NCBI GenBank assembly: GCA_964501335.1
Contig: CAZCTC010000104.1
Span: 1 to 22,323, forward strand
DNA length: 22,323 bases
Direction: 5' to 3'
Origin: CAZCTC01 sp964501335
GTDB taxonomy: Bacteria; Chloroflexota; Anaerolineae; B4-G1; SLSP01
Made by a program: the position numbers and the translations under genes. The notes beneath the pieces were generated by a model. The model was not told where the DNA came from and ran no database searches. It saw only the letters and a program-made list of their open reading frames with translations. Below are positions 1 to 7,728 of this stretch, piece after piece. Within the stretch, counting starts at the first letter, position 1. Each line of letters starts with the position of its first letter.

Positions 1-71
1 AATATCTTCGATCTGTGGTGAGTCTTTTCTGGGCCTATTTTCAGGACAGGTTATGCCCCAAATTCTTTCGT

Positions 72-99
72 TTGCACGTTGGGGGAATTGGGTTATGAT
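72..99 (+). promoter_or_regulatory. Candidate sigma70-type promoter for the XdhC-family/cupin pair
   Basis: TTGCAC at 72-77 and TATGAT at 94-99 are separated by 16 bases, close to the TTGACA/TATAAT consensus. The start codon of the next gene lies about 80 bases downstream. The rest of bases 1-174 shows no gene or repeat that I can support. Based on sequence match only. Confidence 0.45.
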
Positions 100-180
100 G
101 CAGTGCGCACCGAAACCTATTTTCTTCAGGGATTTTGCCCCGTGGCGCCATGAATGGTGGGATGAAGACAGGAGATGACG

Positions 181-1227
181 ATGCGTGAGATCATTCCCGA
201 TTTGAAAAAGTGGTTGGCAGACAATCGACATGACATTGCGTTGGCTACGATTGTGGAGACCCGCGGGTCAGCGTTGCGGCCGGCCGGGACGCGCATGGCC
301 ATTACGTTGGACGGGGCGGTGACCGGCTCGGTGAGCAGCGGCTGCATCGACGGCGATGTGATTGCTGAGATGGAGATGGTGCTGCGCGGTGAAGGCGTGA
401 TCCGGCGCCCTAATTTTGGGGTGAGCGATGAGAAGGCCTGGAGTGCGGGGCTGGCCTGTGGCGGCGAGCTGGATCTGTTGATCGAGCGTTGGGACCCTGT
501 TTATGAAAGCTTCATGGCCGAGGTTGAGGCCCGGCGTCCGGTGGGGCTGGCGGTGCGGATGACGTTGACCGAGCCGAGGCATTTGTTGCGAACGGCGGCG
601 GGGCAGATTTTGGGGACTCTGGGCGATCCGGCGCTGGATGCGGCCGTGCTGGCCGATCTGACGGCAGCCTGGCCGGGGCCGTTGGCCGAAAAGCGGCGGT
701 ATCCTCAAGGGGAGGTCTTTCTGGAGGTGGCGGCGCCGTTGCCGACCTTATTGATTTTCGGGGCGACGGATATTGCCGTGCCGCTTTCGCGGATGGCGCT
801 GGCGTTGGGCTGGGAAGTGGTGGTCAGTGATGCCCGGCGCGCTTTTTTGCGCCCGGAGCGGTTTGAAGGAGCGCAGATACGGCTGGGCTGGCCGCAAGAT
901 ATGTTCAGTGCCGAAGAGATGGGGACGGGGTGGGCGGTGGTGGTGCTTTTCCACGATCCCAAGTTTGACGTTCCGGCACTGTCGCTGGCTTTGCGCAGTC
1001 AGGCTTTTTACATTGGATATCTGGGCAGCAAGCGAACTCAGGCGGAACGCCGGGGGGCTTTGCAGTCGATGGGGTTTGGGGAGGCGGATCTGGCCCGGAT
1101 TTACGGCCCGGTGGGGCTGGATCTGGGTGGACGTGAGACGGGGGCGATAGCTCTTTCGATTTTGAGCGAGGTCATGGCGGTGCGGAATCGTCGCGAAGGT
1201 GGGATGTTGTCGCGGCGGCCGCGATAA
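181..1227 (+). CDS. XdhC/CoxI family protein (molybdoenzyme maturation factor)
   Basis: Members of this family help insert or sulfurate the molybdenum cofactor of xanthine dehydrogenase/CO dehydrogenase-type enzymes in the cytoplasm. The N-terminal XdhC/CoxI domain (about residues 5-110) is clear: TRGSALRPAGTRMAI near 28-41, GSVSSGCIDGDV at 49-60, then a GLACGGELDLLIE segment. The C-terminal Rossmann-like domain (about 188-340) carries LLIFGATDIA, a YLGSKRT segment and GPVGLDLGGRETGAIALSIL. The usual glycine-rich GAGHVA-type turn reads GATDIA here, so nucleotide binding may be altered. Start: an in-frame ATG at 175 directly abuts GGAG (171-174); ATG 181 sits 6 bases after the same GGAG and is preferred. 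The cupin gene follows with no gap. No molybdoenzyme subunit lies in the window, so its client, if any, is outside. Length of about 348 residues is normal. Confidence 0.88.
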   Translation: MREIIPDLKKWLADNRHDIALATIVETRGSALRPAGTRMAITLDGAVTGSVSSGCIDGDVIAEMEMVLRGEGVIRRPNFGVSDEKAWSAGLACGGELDLLIERWDPVYESFMAEVEARRPVGLAVRMTLTEPRHLLRTAAGQILGTLGDPALDAAVLADLTAAWPGPLAEKRRYPQGEVFLEVAAPLPTLLIFGATDIAVPLSRMALALGWEVVVSDARRAFLRPERFEGAQIRLGWPQDMFSAEEMGTGWAVVVLFHDPKFDVPALSLALRSQAFYIGYLGSKRTQAERRGALQSMGFGEADLARIYGPVGLDLGGRETGAIALSILSEVMAVRNRREGGMLSRRPR

Positions 1228-1797
1228 ATGGAGTGTGAGATGGGGGATCAAAAAAATCCGGAATTGAACGATCCGCAGCAATCGTGGGAACCTGAGCCCA
1301 TTGCGGCGGATCGGTTTCACCGGCCCGGGGAATGGGTCAATATCAACCGCGCGCCGTACGATCGGGTGAGCGGGGTATTGTTCAAACGGGCGGCCCATAT
1401 TGTGCGGGTACGTTATGAGCCGGCGGCCCCGGCGCCGCAGATGCCGGAGCCCTGGCAGGGGCGAGGGCCGGCGATTGTTCGCTGGTTGTTCAGCGAGCAG
1501 GTTGGCTCGGAGGAACATCTGCTGGAGGGGGCGAAGATCGAGTTTGTGCACGATACGCGCCTGCCGGCGGGGTCTTGTACGGGGATGCAGGCGCATGCCC
1601 ATACGGCGGAGTTGATCTATGTAGTGGCCGGGATGGGCTGGCTGTATCATCGGCCGACGGCGGGCAGTCCGGTGGTGGCGCGGGTGCTGCGTCCGGGCGA
1701 TGCGGTGCTGATTGAGGCCGGGGAGTATCATAGTGTGGCGAATGAGACCGCGGATAGTGAGTTGCAGATGGTGATTTTGGGGTTGAGGTATGCTTGA
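1228..1797 (+). CDS. Single-domain cupin protein
   Basis: The C-terminal half (about 105-187) is a cupin barrel. Motif 1 is GMQAHAHTAELIYVVAGMG with H123, H125 and E128 as likely metal ligands, one residue shorter than the usual H-x-H-x3/4-E spacing. Motif 2 is GDAVLIEAGEYHSVAN with H168. The first 100 residues are Pro/Glu-rich with no family I recognise. ATG 1228 directly follows the upstream TAA (1225-1227), so the genes are translationally coupled. ATG 1240, 6 bases after GGAG at 1230-1233, is an alternative start and would remove four residues. Substrate unknown: cupins range from dioxygenases and isomerases to small-molecule sensors. Pairing with an XdhC gene suggests, weakly, a link to purine or other molybdoenzyme metabolism. 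Confidence 0.8.
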   Translation: MECEMGDQKNPELNDPQQSWEPEPIAADRFHRPGEWVNINRAPYDRVSGVLFKRAAHIVRVRYEPAAPAPQMPEPWQGRGPAIVRWLFSEQVGSEEHLLEGAKIEFVHDTRLPAGSCTGMQAHAHTAELIYVVAGMGWLYHRPTAGSPVVARVLRPGDAVLIEAGEYHSVANETADSELQMVILGLRYA

Positions 1798-1801
1798 AGA
1801 A

Positions 1802-1829
1802 GTAGACAGTAGAAAGTAGACAGTAGACA
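1802..1829 (+). repeat. GTAGACA heptamer array, copy 1
   Basis: Four tandem heptamers begin 5 bases after the cupin stop: GTAGACA, GTAGAAA, GTAGACA, GTAGACA. Each unit contains TAG, and because 7 is not a multiple of 3 three consecutive units present TAG in all three frames. Just downstream, CGAATAA (1831-1837) and TTATTCG (1854-1860) form a 7-bp inverted repeat with a 16-base loop. Confidence 0.85.
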
Positions 1830-1880
1830 GCGAATAATTCTCGACTTACAGGTTTATTCGCGTAGTTGGTCAACGACCGC

Positions 1881-2003
1881 TTTTTTGCGTCCCGCAAAAG
1901 GTTCTTTTTGGGTAAGCGGCGACGCGCGGGATGGGGGAAGAGAGTTTTTTTGTTTATATTTTCGGCGGCTTCAGAAAGCCGCCGAAAATATGGGCTTTTT
2001 TCC
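1881..2003 (+). repeat. TTTTCG hairpin element, copy A1
   Basis: The gap 1798-2131 is filled by repeats. Copy A1 has a left module (GCGTCCCGC at 1887-1895, then GTAAGCGGCGACGCGCGGGAT at about 1912-1932), a T run, and a perfect 16-bp hairpin: ATATTTTCGGCGGCTT (1956-1971), loop CAGA, and its complement (1976-1991), followed by GGGCTTTTTT. In this orientation the stem plus T run could act as a terminator for the XdhC-cupin unit. Confidence 0.85.
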
Positions 2004-2018
2004 AGACTAATCGCACAG

Positions 2019-2105
2019 GTCATCTTCTTTGTAAGCGGCGACGTGCTGGATGGGGAAGAGAGTTGAAAAAATATTTTCGCGCGCCCTTGGGGCGCGCGAA
2101 AATAT
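2019..2105 (+). repeat. TTTTCG hairpin element, copy A2, in the flavoprotein leader
   Basis: A second, tandem copy in the same orientation. GTAAGCGGCGACGTGCTGGAT (about 2031-2051) repeats the left module, and the stem is ATATTTTCGCGCGCCC (2071-2086), loop TTG, with a perfect 16-bp complement (2090-2105). The stem core differs from A1 but both arms changed together. The T run that follows the stem in other copies is missing. The stem ends 17 bases before the ribosome binding site of the next gene, so it would lie in its leader. Confidence 0.85.
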
Positions 2106-2131
2106 GAAAATTGTTTCAGGTTGAGGTTTTT

Positions 2132-3415
2132 ATGGGGGAAAGTTATCAGGTGGTGGTGATCGGCGGCGGGGCTGCCGGATTGGTGGCGGCCGGCCGCGCG
2201 GCTGAATTGGGCGCGCGGGTGTTGTTGTTGGAGAAGATGGAGCAGGTGGGCAACAAGATTTTGGTCACCGGCAAAGAACGCTGCAATGTGACCAACAGCG
2301 CGCCGTTAGAGGAATTTATTACCTATTTCGGCCCCCAGGGAGTCTTTTTGCGAAACGCTTTCCATCGATTTTTCCGGGATGAGCTGCTGGATCTATTGAA
2401 ACGCAACGGCGTTAAGACGCAGGAGGAGCGCGGCGGGCGGATTTTTCCGGCTTCAGGGAAGGCGGCCGATGTGCGGGATGCTTTGCTTTATTATGCCTCG
2501 CGGTCGGGGGCGGTTATCCGTTCCAGAGTGGCCGTGGAGGCGTTGTTGACGCGCAACGGGCGGATCGATAAGGTCCGGCTGACCAGTGGAGAGACGATTT
2601 CTACCCGGACCGTGGTGCTGGCGACGGGGGGAGCTTCCTGGCCGGCCACCGGCTCGACGGGCGAGGGATATCGGATGGCGGAGGCTATCGGGCATACTCT
2701 GGTGCCGCTGCGTCCGGCGCTGGTGCCGTTGACGGTGGCGGAGCGGGGGCGGGCCCGGGAGTTGCAGGGCGTCTCTCTGCGGCGGGTGAGCTGTAAGTTG
2801 ATGGCGGCGCCGGAAGGGCAGGCGGAATTTGAGATTCCGGCACCTTATCCCTTGCCGCCGGTGGGTGAGATCCTCTTTACGCATTTCGGGCTTTCGGGGC
2901 CGTTGGTCTTGACCCTCTCGTTGGCTGCGGTGGATGCGGTGAAAGCTTATAAGAAAGTTTACCTTTCGATCGATCTCAAGCCGGGCATGACCTCCGATGA
3001 GATCCGGGCCCGGTTGCAGAGCGAATTCGAGCAATATCCCAAGCGCCATTTGCATATGTTGCTGGCAGGGTGGGGCCCGCGAAAGTTGGGCGAGGTGCTG
3101 GCGACGGCCTGCGGCGTGGGGCTGGAACGGCTGGTCCACTCCATTCGGGCTGAGGAGCGGGAGCGGTTGGTGATGCTGTTCAAAGATTTCCGCTGGCAGG
3201 TGACCGGATCGTTGTCGCTGGCGGCGGGGATGGTCACAGCCGGCGGGGTAGCGTTGAGCGAGGTCGATCCGCGCACGATGGCTTCCCGGAAGGTCGAGGG
3301 GCTGTATCTGGCAGGTGAGGTGTTGGATCTGGCGGCCGACACCGGCGGTTTCAATTTACAAGCCGCTTTTACAACGGGATATCTGGCAGGGGAAAGCGCC
3401 GCGCAGGCGTCTTGA
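2132..3415 (+). CDS. HI0933/YhiN family FAD-dependent flavoprotein
   Basis: A cytoplasmic flavoprotein of the HI0933/YhiN family (often labelled aminoacetone oxidase family or NAD(P)/FAD-dependent oxidoreductase), whose physiological reaction is poorly defined. The N-terminal dinucleotide-binding motif is VVVIGGGAAGLVAAGRAAE (G11-G13, G16), followed by the signature LVTGKERCNVTN that marks this family. The C-terminal FAD motif GLYLAGEVLDLAADTGGFN precedes LQAAFTTGYLAGE. Length 427 residues, usual for the family. The open frame extends upstream to TTG 2111, but ATG 2132 has GAGG at 2123-2126 with a 5-base spacer and begins right before the conserved core, so it is preferred. It is separated from the cupin by two hairpin repeats and its stop overlaps the promoter of the next unit. 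Confidence 0.9.
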   Translation: MGESYQVVVIGGGAAGLVAAGRAAELGARVLLLEKMEQVGNKILVTGKERCNVTNSAPLEEFITYFGPQGVFLRNAFHRFFRDELLDLLKRNGVKTQEERGGRIFPASGKAADVRDALLYYASRSGAVIRSRVAVEALLTRNGRIDKVRLTSGETISTRTVVLATGGASWPATGSTGEGYRMAEAIGHTLVPLRPALVPLTVAERGRARELQGVSLRRVSCKLMAAPEGQAEFEIPAPYPLPPVGEILFTHFGLSGPLVLTLSLAAVDAVKAYKKVYLSIDLKPGMTSDEIRARLQSEFEQYPKRHLHMLLAGWGPRKLGEVLATACGVGLERLVHSIRAEERERLVMLFKDFRWQVTGSLSLAAGMVTAGGVALSEVDPRTMASRKVEGLYLAGEVLDLAADTGGFNLQAAFTTGYLAGESAAQAS

Positions 3416-3439
3416 CTTTTCCCCTTCTAAGAGTATCCT
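3412..3439 (+). promoter_or_regulatory. Sigma70-like promoter overlapping the flavoprotein stop codon
   Basis: TTGACT (3412-3417) and TATCCT (3434-3439) with a 16-base spacer. The TGA stop of the flavoprotein (3413-3415) is part of the -35 hexamer. Transcription would start near 3446, about 30 bases before the SD AAGGGAG (3467-3473) of the kinase gene. This is the likely main promoter for the five genes 3478-12592. Confidence 0.6.
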
Positions 3440-3477
3440 CTACGACGCCGGTTAATTTACGACCACAAGGGAGTCCA

Positions 3478-4371
3478 ATGGATCGTACTTCGCAGCATCC
3501 CTATATTGCCATTGAAGGGGTGATCGGCGTAGGTAAGACAACGCTTTGTCGTTTGCTGCAACCTCGTTTTCGAGCCAACCTCTTATTAGAGGCTTTCGAC
3601 GAAAACCCTTTCCTCTCCGATTTTTATTCGGACCGTGAACGTTACGCCTTTCAAACTCAGATTTTCTTTTTGCTCAGTCGGTATCGTCAGCAATCGCGCA
3701 GTGCGGCTTATGTCGGAAAGACGGCGCTCTTTTCCGACTATTTTTTTGCCAAAGACAGCCTGTTTGCCCACCTCAATATCGGGGGGGATGAACTGGTTAT
3801 GTACGATCGGTTGTATGAGGCGCTGGCTGAGAAGGTGCATCACCCGGACCTGGTAGTCTATCTACGGGCCGAGGTGGATACTTTGATGGGACGGATTGCA
3901 ATGCGCGACCGCCCGTATGAGCGGCAGATGGATCGGAATTACATTGCTGCGCTGCGGCAGGCTTATGAAGATCTGTTCAACGTTTATTCCGACACCCCTT
4001 GTCTGGTGATCGATATGGATTCGTTGGACTTTGTGCGCAATCCTGAGGATTTGGATGAGATCGAACATCGGATTTTGGCTGCCCTGTCGGGCGTTCATCA
4101 GCCGATGTTGCCGGAAATTCAGGTAACCCCGGGCGCGCGTCCGGCATGGGCTTTGCCGACAATCCCGGCGGCAGAGCCGCGGTTCGAGGCCAACTGGCAG
4201 GCGTTGGGAGATTTTCTGGCGTTGGTCGAGGATTTGGGCCGGATTGGATGCGCGCTATCTCAACATCCCCCGATTGGGCCGGACGGTGCTCCGGAAGCCT
4301 TACAGGAAGCGCTGTTGAGCGCTTCGCGGGCTTTGCAGGCGCTGGCCACTCGGACGGGGGTGCGTTTGTAA
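3478..4371 (+). CDS. dgk: Dgk-like deoxynucleoside kinase with a C-terminal extension
   Basis: Phosphorylates a deoxynucleoside (deoxyguanosine-type by resemblance) to the 5'-monophosphate in nucleoside salvage. The P-loop is EGVIGVGKTT (13-22). DENPFLSDFY (41-50) and FQTQIFFLLSRY (58-69) match the dNK substrate pocket region. The catalytic motif is FSDYFFAKDSLFA (85-97) with D-Y in place of D-R-S, as in B. subtilis Dgk rather than Dck. The lid arginines are in RDRPYER (143-149). The usual kinase ends near residue 205; this protein is 297 long, with about 90 extra residues, Pro/Ala-rich then helical (FEANWQALGDFLALVEDLG at 236-254), that I cannot assign. The frame opens at TTG 3412, but ATG 3478 with AAGGGAG and a 4-base spacer is the start. 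First gene of the promoter-led unit. Confidence 0.85.
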   Translation: MDRTSQHPYIAIEGVIGVGKTTLCRLLQPRFRANLLLEAFDENPFLSDFYSDRERYAFQTQIFFLLSRYRQQSRSAAYVGKTALFSDYFFAKDSLFAHLNIGGDELVMYDRLYEALAEKVHHPDLVVYLRAEVDTLMGRIAMRDRPYERQMDRNYIAALRQAYEDLFNVYSDTPCLVIDMDSLDFVRNPEDLDEIEHRILAALSGVHQPMLPEIQVTPGARPAWALPTIPAAEPRFEANWQALGDFLALVEDLGRIGCALSQHPPIGPDGAPEALQEALLSASRALQALATRTGVRL

Positions 4372-4414
4372 TGGGGTGTGCAGTCGGGATTCAGCTTTCC
4401 TGGGGAGAGGGAGG

Positions 4415-7096
4415 ATGGAGGAGAGACGACTGTTAGTTCAAGATGCTTTAACGTTGATCCGCGCTTTGTTAGGTCAGCCGATCGAAGGGATCGGCTGGCT
4501 GTTCCAGAATGGGACAATGGAATTGTTGGGGCAGAGCGGTGATTATTTTTCCGGATTGGATATGCAGGAGTTGCTCTTGCAGGGCCTTCCGGAATATTTG
4601 CTTACCCATCATCAACCCCATATGTGGGCGCCGGAGCTGGAAGAGGGCTGGCCAGGGAAGTGCCAGTTTTTGCTGGCTCCGATTGTGATCGATGCCGAGA
4701 AGGATATGGTCTATCAGGCCGGCGTGCTGCTGGCGTTGCCCGAAGGTACAGTGTTGACTGCGGAACAGTGGGAGGGCATTCGGGCCGTGACCCGTCTGGG
4801 CGGGGCCGCGCTTTTCCGGCGGCTCGATTTGGAGGAGTCGCAGCGTCGGCAGGTCAGGCTGCGGGCTGTGGCGACGGTAGGACGGGAAGCCACGGCATTG
4901 CTGAATGTGGACGATCTGTTGAATCGGGTAGTCCATTTGATCAGCGAGCAGTTTGGTTTCTATCATGTCGGGCTTTTTCTGGTCGATGAAGAGGGTTTAT
5001 ATGCAGTGATGCGGGCCACCAACAGCGAAGGGGGGCGCCAGCTGCTGGCGCACAACCATCGGTTGAAGGTGGGGGCACAGGGAATGGTGGGCTATGTGAC
5101 GGGCACTGGTGAACCGCGCATTGCCTTGGATGTGGGGACCGATGCCACCCATTTTGTCAATCCGTTCCTGCCGCATACGCGCTCGGAGATCACGCTGCCC
5201 ATGCGCCATGGCGGGCAGGTGATCGGGGCCCTGGATGTGCAATCGACCGAAGAGGGCGCCTTTACGCAGGACGATTTTACGACGCTGCAATTGATGGCCG
5301 ATCAGCTGGCCAATGCATTGATCAATGCCGGCCTCTATGAGGAATTGGAGCGGCGGTTGGGCGAGACCCGGCTGCTGCGTGAGGTGATGTTGCAGGCGTC
5401 GGCATTGAATCACCAATCGGTTTTCCAGCGGGCGTTGCGGCTGTTGCGGCGAGAGCTTGCCATGCCCTATCAGGCCTTTTTCCAGGAACAGGGAGGGGTG
5501 CTGTATCAAACGCCGGGATCGAACTGGCCGGCCGGATCCTTACCGGTGGCGGAGACTCCCTGGGCGGATGTGCTGGCCGGGCAGCCTTTATGGCGGACGG
5601 CGCAGCATCCTTTTGTGTGGGCGGGGAGCGGGATTTGTACCCTGGCTGCGGCGCCGATCCAGGAGAACGGGCGGACGGTGGCTATTTTTGCCATGGCAGG
5701 GCCGGCTCAGGATCACATTCAACTGAAGAATCTGCCTTTTTTGGAAGCTCTGGCGGCTCAATTAAGTATTTTATTGCAGAATGCCCGCCATTATGAGGCC
5801 AGTGTACGAGGGGCAGAGCTGCTGCGGCGGTTGATTCAGGTAGGGGAGCAGATGGCGGCGGCTCGCGATGTCCTGGTGATCGTGGATATTTTCACTCAGG
5901 CGATCGCTCAGGAGAACCACGGCGAGTTGGAAGTGGGGTTGTTGAAAGAGGACGGCGCTCTGGAGTGGGTGCGACAGATCAATCCGGCGGTTTCCACCAG
6001 CTTCTCGGTCGTCAACTATTTGAATCGGATGGGCAATGTGGTTTTACAACGGCATCTGGCCAATTACCGGTTGATTATGCCACAGGATCGGGTGACGTTG
6101 AGCGCGATTGGGGCCGGAATGTTGGAGGCGATGGGCAATGTTCCCAATCAGCCATATTTGATCCAGCCGTTGCGGACCTCGAAGCGGATCGTGGGGGTGC
6201 TGGCGCTGGCGTTGGAATCGGTCGAAGAAGAGGCGTTGCAGGAGCGGTTGGCCTGGATTCAGGCTTTGAGCAACCAGGCGGCGCTGTCGTTGGACAATGC
6301 GCAATTGCTGGCGCGGTTGGGAGAACAGAAGCAGGAGTTGCGGCGGGCTTATGAAGAGGCGCGCCATCTCAGTGAAATTCGTACCCAGATGTTGCAGAAT
6401 GTCAGCCATGAGCTGCGCACGCCGTTGAGCATCATTTTGGGCTATTCGGAAATGATGGTGGAAGGGGTGCTGGGGGAATTGAATCCGGCGCAGATGGGGG
6501 TGATGCAGACGCTGCGCACGCGGGCCCGGAGTCTGGCCCGGATGATTCAGAGCCTGACGACTTTGCAGGGGTATTTGCGCACCGAGGCGCTGGCTCCGGT
6601 GGCTATTTCGGAGATGGTGGCGGAGACGGTCAAGGAATTCCACGAGCTGGCCTCGCGCCAGGGGGTGGTTTTCTTGAATCAGATCAAATCCAATTTACCC
6701 CTGATTATCGGCGATGAAGAGCGGTTACATCTGGCGCTGACCCATCTGATAGAAAATTCGGTTAAGTTCAGCCCCGACGGGGGGGAAGTGATCGTTCAGA
6801 CATGGGAAGAGTCCGGATGGCTCAAGGTACGGGTGACGGATCATGGGATCGGTATCGAGCCTCAACATTTGCGCTATATTTTCGATCCCTTCTATCAGGC
6901 CGACGGGGCGACGACCCGGCGGTTTGGGGGGATGGGGATTGGCCTGGCGCTGGTGTGGGAGATTGTGGAGGCCCATGGGGGACAGGTGGGAGTAGAGAGC
7001 ACGCCGGGAAAGGGGAGCAGCTTTACTTTGCAGTTTCCGTTGCCCCGTGATGTTTTAGAACGTAATCTGGCTAAATCGGAGGAATCAGTTCAATGA
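4415..7096 (+). CDS. Soluble multi-GAF sensor histidine kinase (HK1)
   Basis: A cytoplasmic two-component sensor: ligand- or redox-sensing GAF domains control autophosphorylation of a histidine. Residues 1-150 look like a divergent GAF-type domain. A clear GAF follows at about 152-310, a degenerate one at 330-460 and another at 468-630. A short coiled coil (630-655) leads to HisKA with the H-box NVSHELRTPL (H665). The ATPase domain has an N-box LIENSVKFSPDGG (N781), G1 DHGIGIE (D809), F-box FDPFYQ and G2 GMGIGLAL. No membrane segment or receiver domain. Start: the frame extends to GTG 4376, but ATG 4415 follows a purine tract (GGGGAGAGGGAGG, 4402-4414), so 893 residues are proposed. Its stop overlaps the Dck start (ATGA). 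The signal and the partner regulator are unknown. Confidence 0.9.
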   Translation: MEERRLLVQDALTLIRALLGQPIEGIGWLFQNGTMELLGQSGDYFSGLDMQELLLQGLPEYLLTHHQPHMWAPELEEGWPGKCQFLLAPIVIDAEKDMVYQAGVLLALPEGTVLTAEQWEGIRAVTRLGGAALFRRLDLEESQRRQVRLRAVATVGREATALLNVDDLLNRVVHLISEQFGFYHVGLFLVDEEGLYAVMRATNSEGGRQLLAHNHRLKVGAQGMVGYVTGTGEPRIALDVGTDATHFVNPFLPHTRSEITLPMRHGGQVIGALDVQSTEEGAFTQDDFTTLQLMADQLANALINAGLYEELERRLGETRLLREVMLQASALNHQSVFQRALRLLRRELAMPYQAFFQEQGGVLYQTPGSNWPAGSLPVAETPWADVLAGQPLWRTAQHPFVWAGSGICTLAAAPIQENGRTVAIFAMAGPAQDHIQLKNLPFLEALAAQLSILLQNARHYEASVRGAELLRRLIQVGEQMAAARDVLVIVDIFTQAIAQENHGELEVGLLKEDGALEWVRQINPAVSTSFSVVNYLNRMGNVVLQRHLANYRLIMPQDRVTLSAIGAGMLEAMGNVPNQPYLIQPLRTSKRIVGVLALALESVEEEALQERLAWIQALSNQAALSLDNAQLLARLGEQKQELRRAYEEARHLSEIRTQMLQNVSHELRTPLSIILGYSEMMVEGVLGELNPAQMGVMQTLRTRARSLARMIQSLTTLQGYLRTEALAPVAISEMVAETVKEFHELASRQGVVFLNQIKSNLPLIIGDEERLHLALTHLIENSVKFSPDGGEVIVQTWEESGWLKVRVTDHGIGIEPQHLRYIFDPFYQADGATTRRFGGMGIGLALVWEIVEAHGGQVGVESTPGKGSSFTLQFPLPRDVLERNLAKSEESVQ

Positions 7097-7728
7097 AACA
7101 TTTTGTTGCAGTGGCCGGCAACATCGGAGTGGGCAAGTCCACTTTGACGGCCATGTTGAGCGAGCGCCTGTACTGGGAGCCGTTTTTGGAAGCGGTCAAT
7201 GACAATCCTTATCTGGCTGATTTTTACCAGGATATGGAACGTTGGAGTTTCCACTCTCAGATCTTTTTTTTGGCCCGACGATTGCTGCACCATCGACAAC
7301 TGTTAGAACGGCCCAATTCGGTGATTCAGGACCGCTCGGTGTATGAAGATGCGGAAATCTTTGCCCGCAATTTGTACGATCAAAGATTGATCAGCGAACG
7401 GGATTACAGCACCTACTGTGATCTCTATCATGCGGTAATTTCGATTCTGCCGCCGCCGGATCTGGTGATTTATTTACAGGCTTCGGTCCCGACGCTGGTG
7501 GAGCGGATTCAGCGCCGGGGGCGGGATTATGAACGGAAGATTTCGATTGAGTATTTGACTCATTTGAATCAGTTGTATGAAGAGTGGATCGGCAATTTTT
7601 CCCTTTGTCCGGTGTTGACGGTTCCGGCCGACCGATTGGATTTTGTAGCCAACGGCGATCATCTGGATCTGGTGAGCCAGAAGATTTTGGAACGGTTACA
7701 CGGTAAGGAGGTTGTGATCTTTGAATGA
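7093..7728 (+). CDS. dck: Dck-like deoxyadenosine/deoxycytidine kinase
   Basis: Salvage kinase making dNMP from deoxyadenosine or deoxycytidine. P-loop AGNIGVGKST (8-17), NDNPYLADFY (36-45), WSFHSQIFFLARR (51-63), catalytic VIQDRSVYEDAEIFA (77-91; D80-R81-S82 intact), lid RIQRRGRDYER (138-148). The DRS motif and the order of conserved blocks match B. subtilis Dck better than Dgk. Length 211 is typical. ATG 7093 overlaps the HK1 stop by 4 bases (ATGA), with GGAGGA at 7079-7084 as ribosome site. The 3' end overlaps the next kinase by 8 bases. Together with the Dgk-like gene this resembles the adjacent dgk-dck pair of Bacillus, but here a sensor kinase lies between them. Exact substrate cannot be told from sequence. 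Confidence 0.9.
   Translation: MKHFVAVAGNIGVGKSTLTAMLSERLYWEPFLEAVNDNPYLADFYQDMERWSFHSQIFFLARRLLHHRQLLERPNSVIQDRSVYEDAEIFARNLYDQRLISERDYSTYCDLYHAVISILPPPDLVIYLQASVPTLVERIQRRGRDYERKISIEYLTHLNQLYEEWIGNFSLCPVLTVPADRLDFVANGDHLDLVSQKILERLHGKEVVIFE

Noticed and set aside
748..1731. Minus-strand 327-residue ORF across the XdhC and cupin genes
   Set aside because: It spans two well-supported plus-strand genes and shows the same Arg/Pro/His-rich shadow composition.
1802..1829. CRISPR array
   Set aside because: The 7-base units are far too short and have no spacers; they are simple tandem repeats.
1866..2066. Small plus-strand ORF across hairpin element A1, with similar peptides at 15381-15520 and 17149-17391
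   Set aside because: The shared peptides (such as SAASESRRKYG) come from translating the hairpin repeats. The frames have no ribosome site, occur in either orientation, and the conservation is explained by stem pairing.
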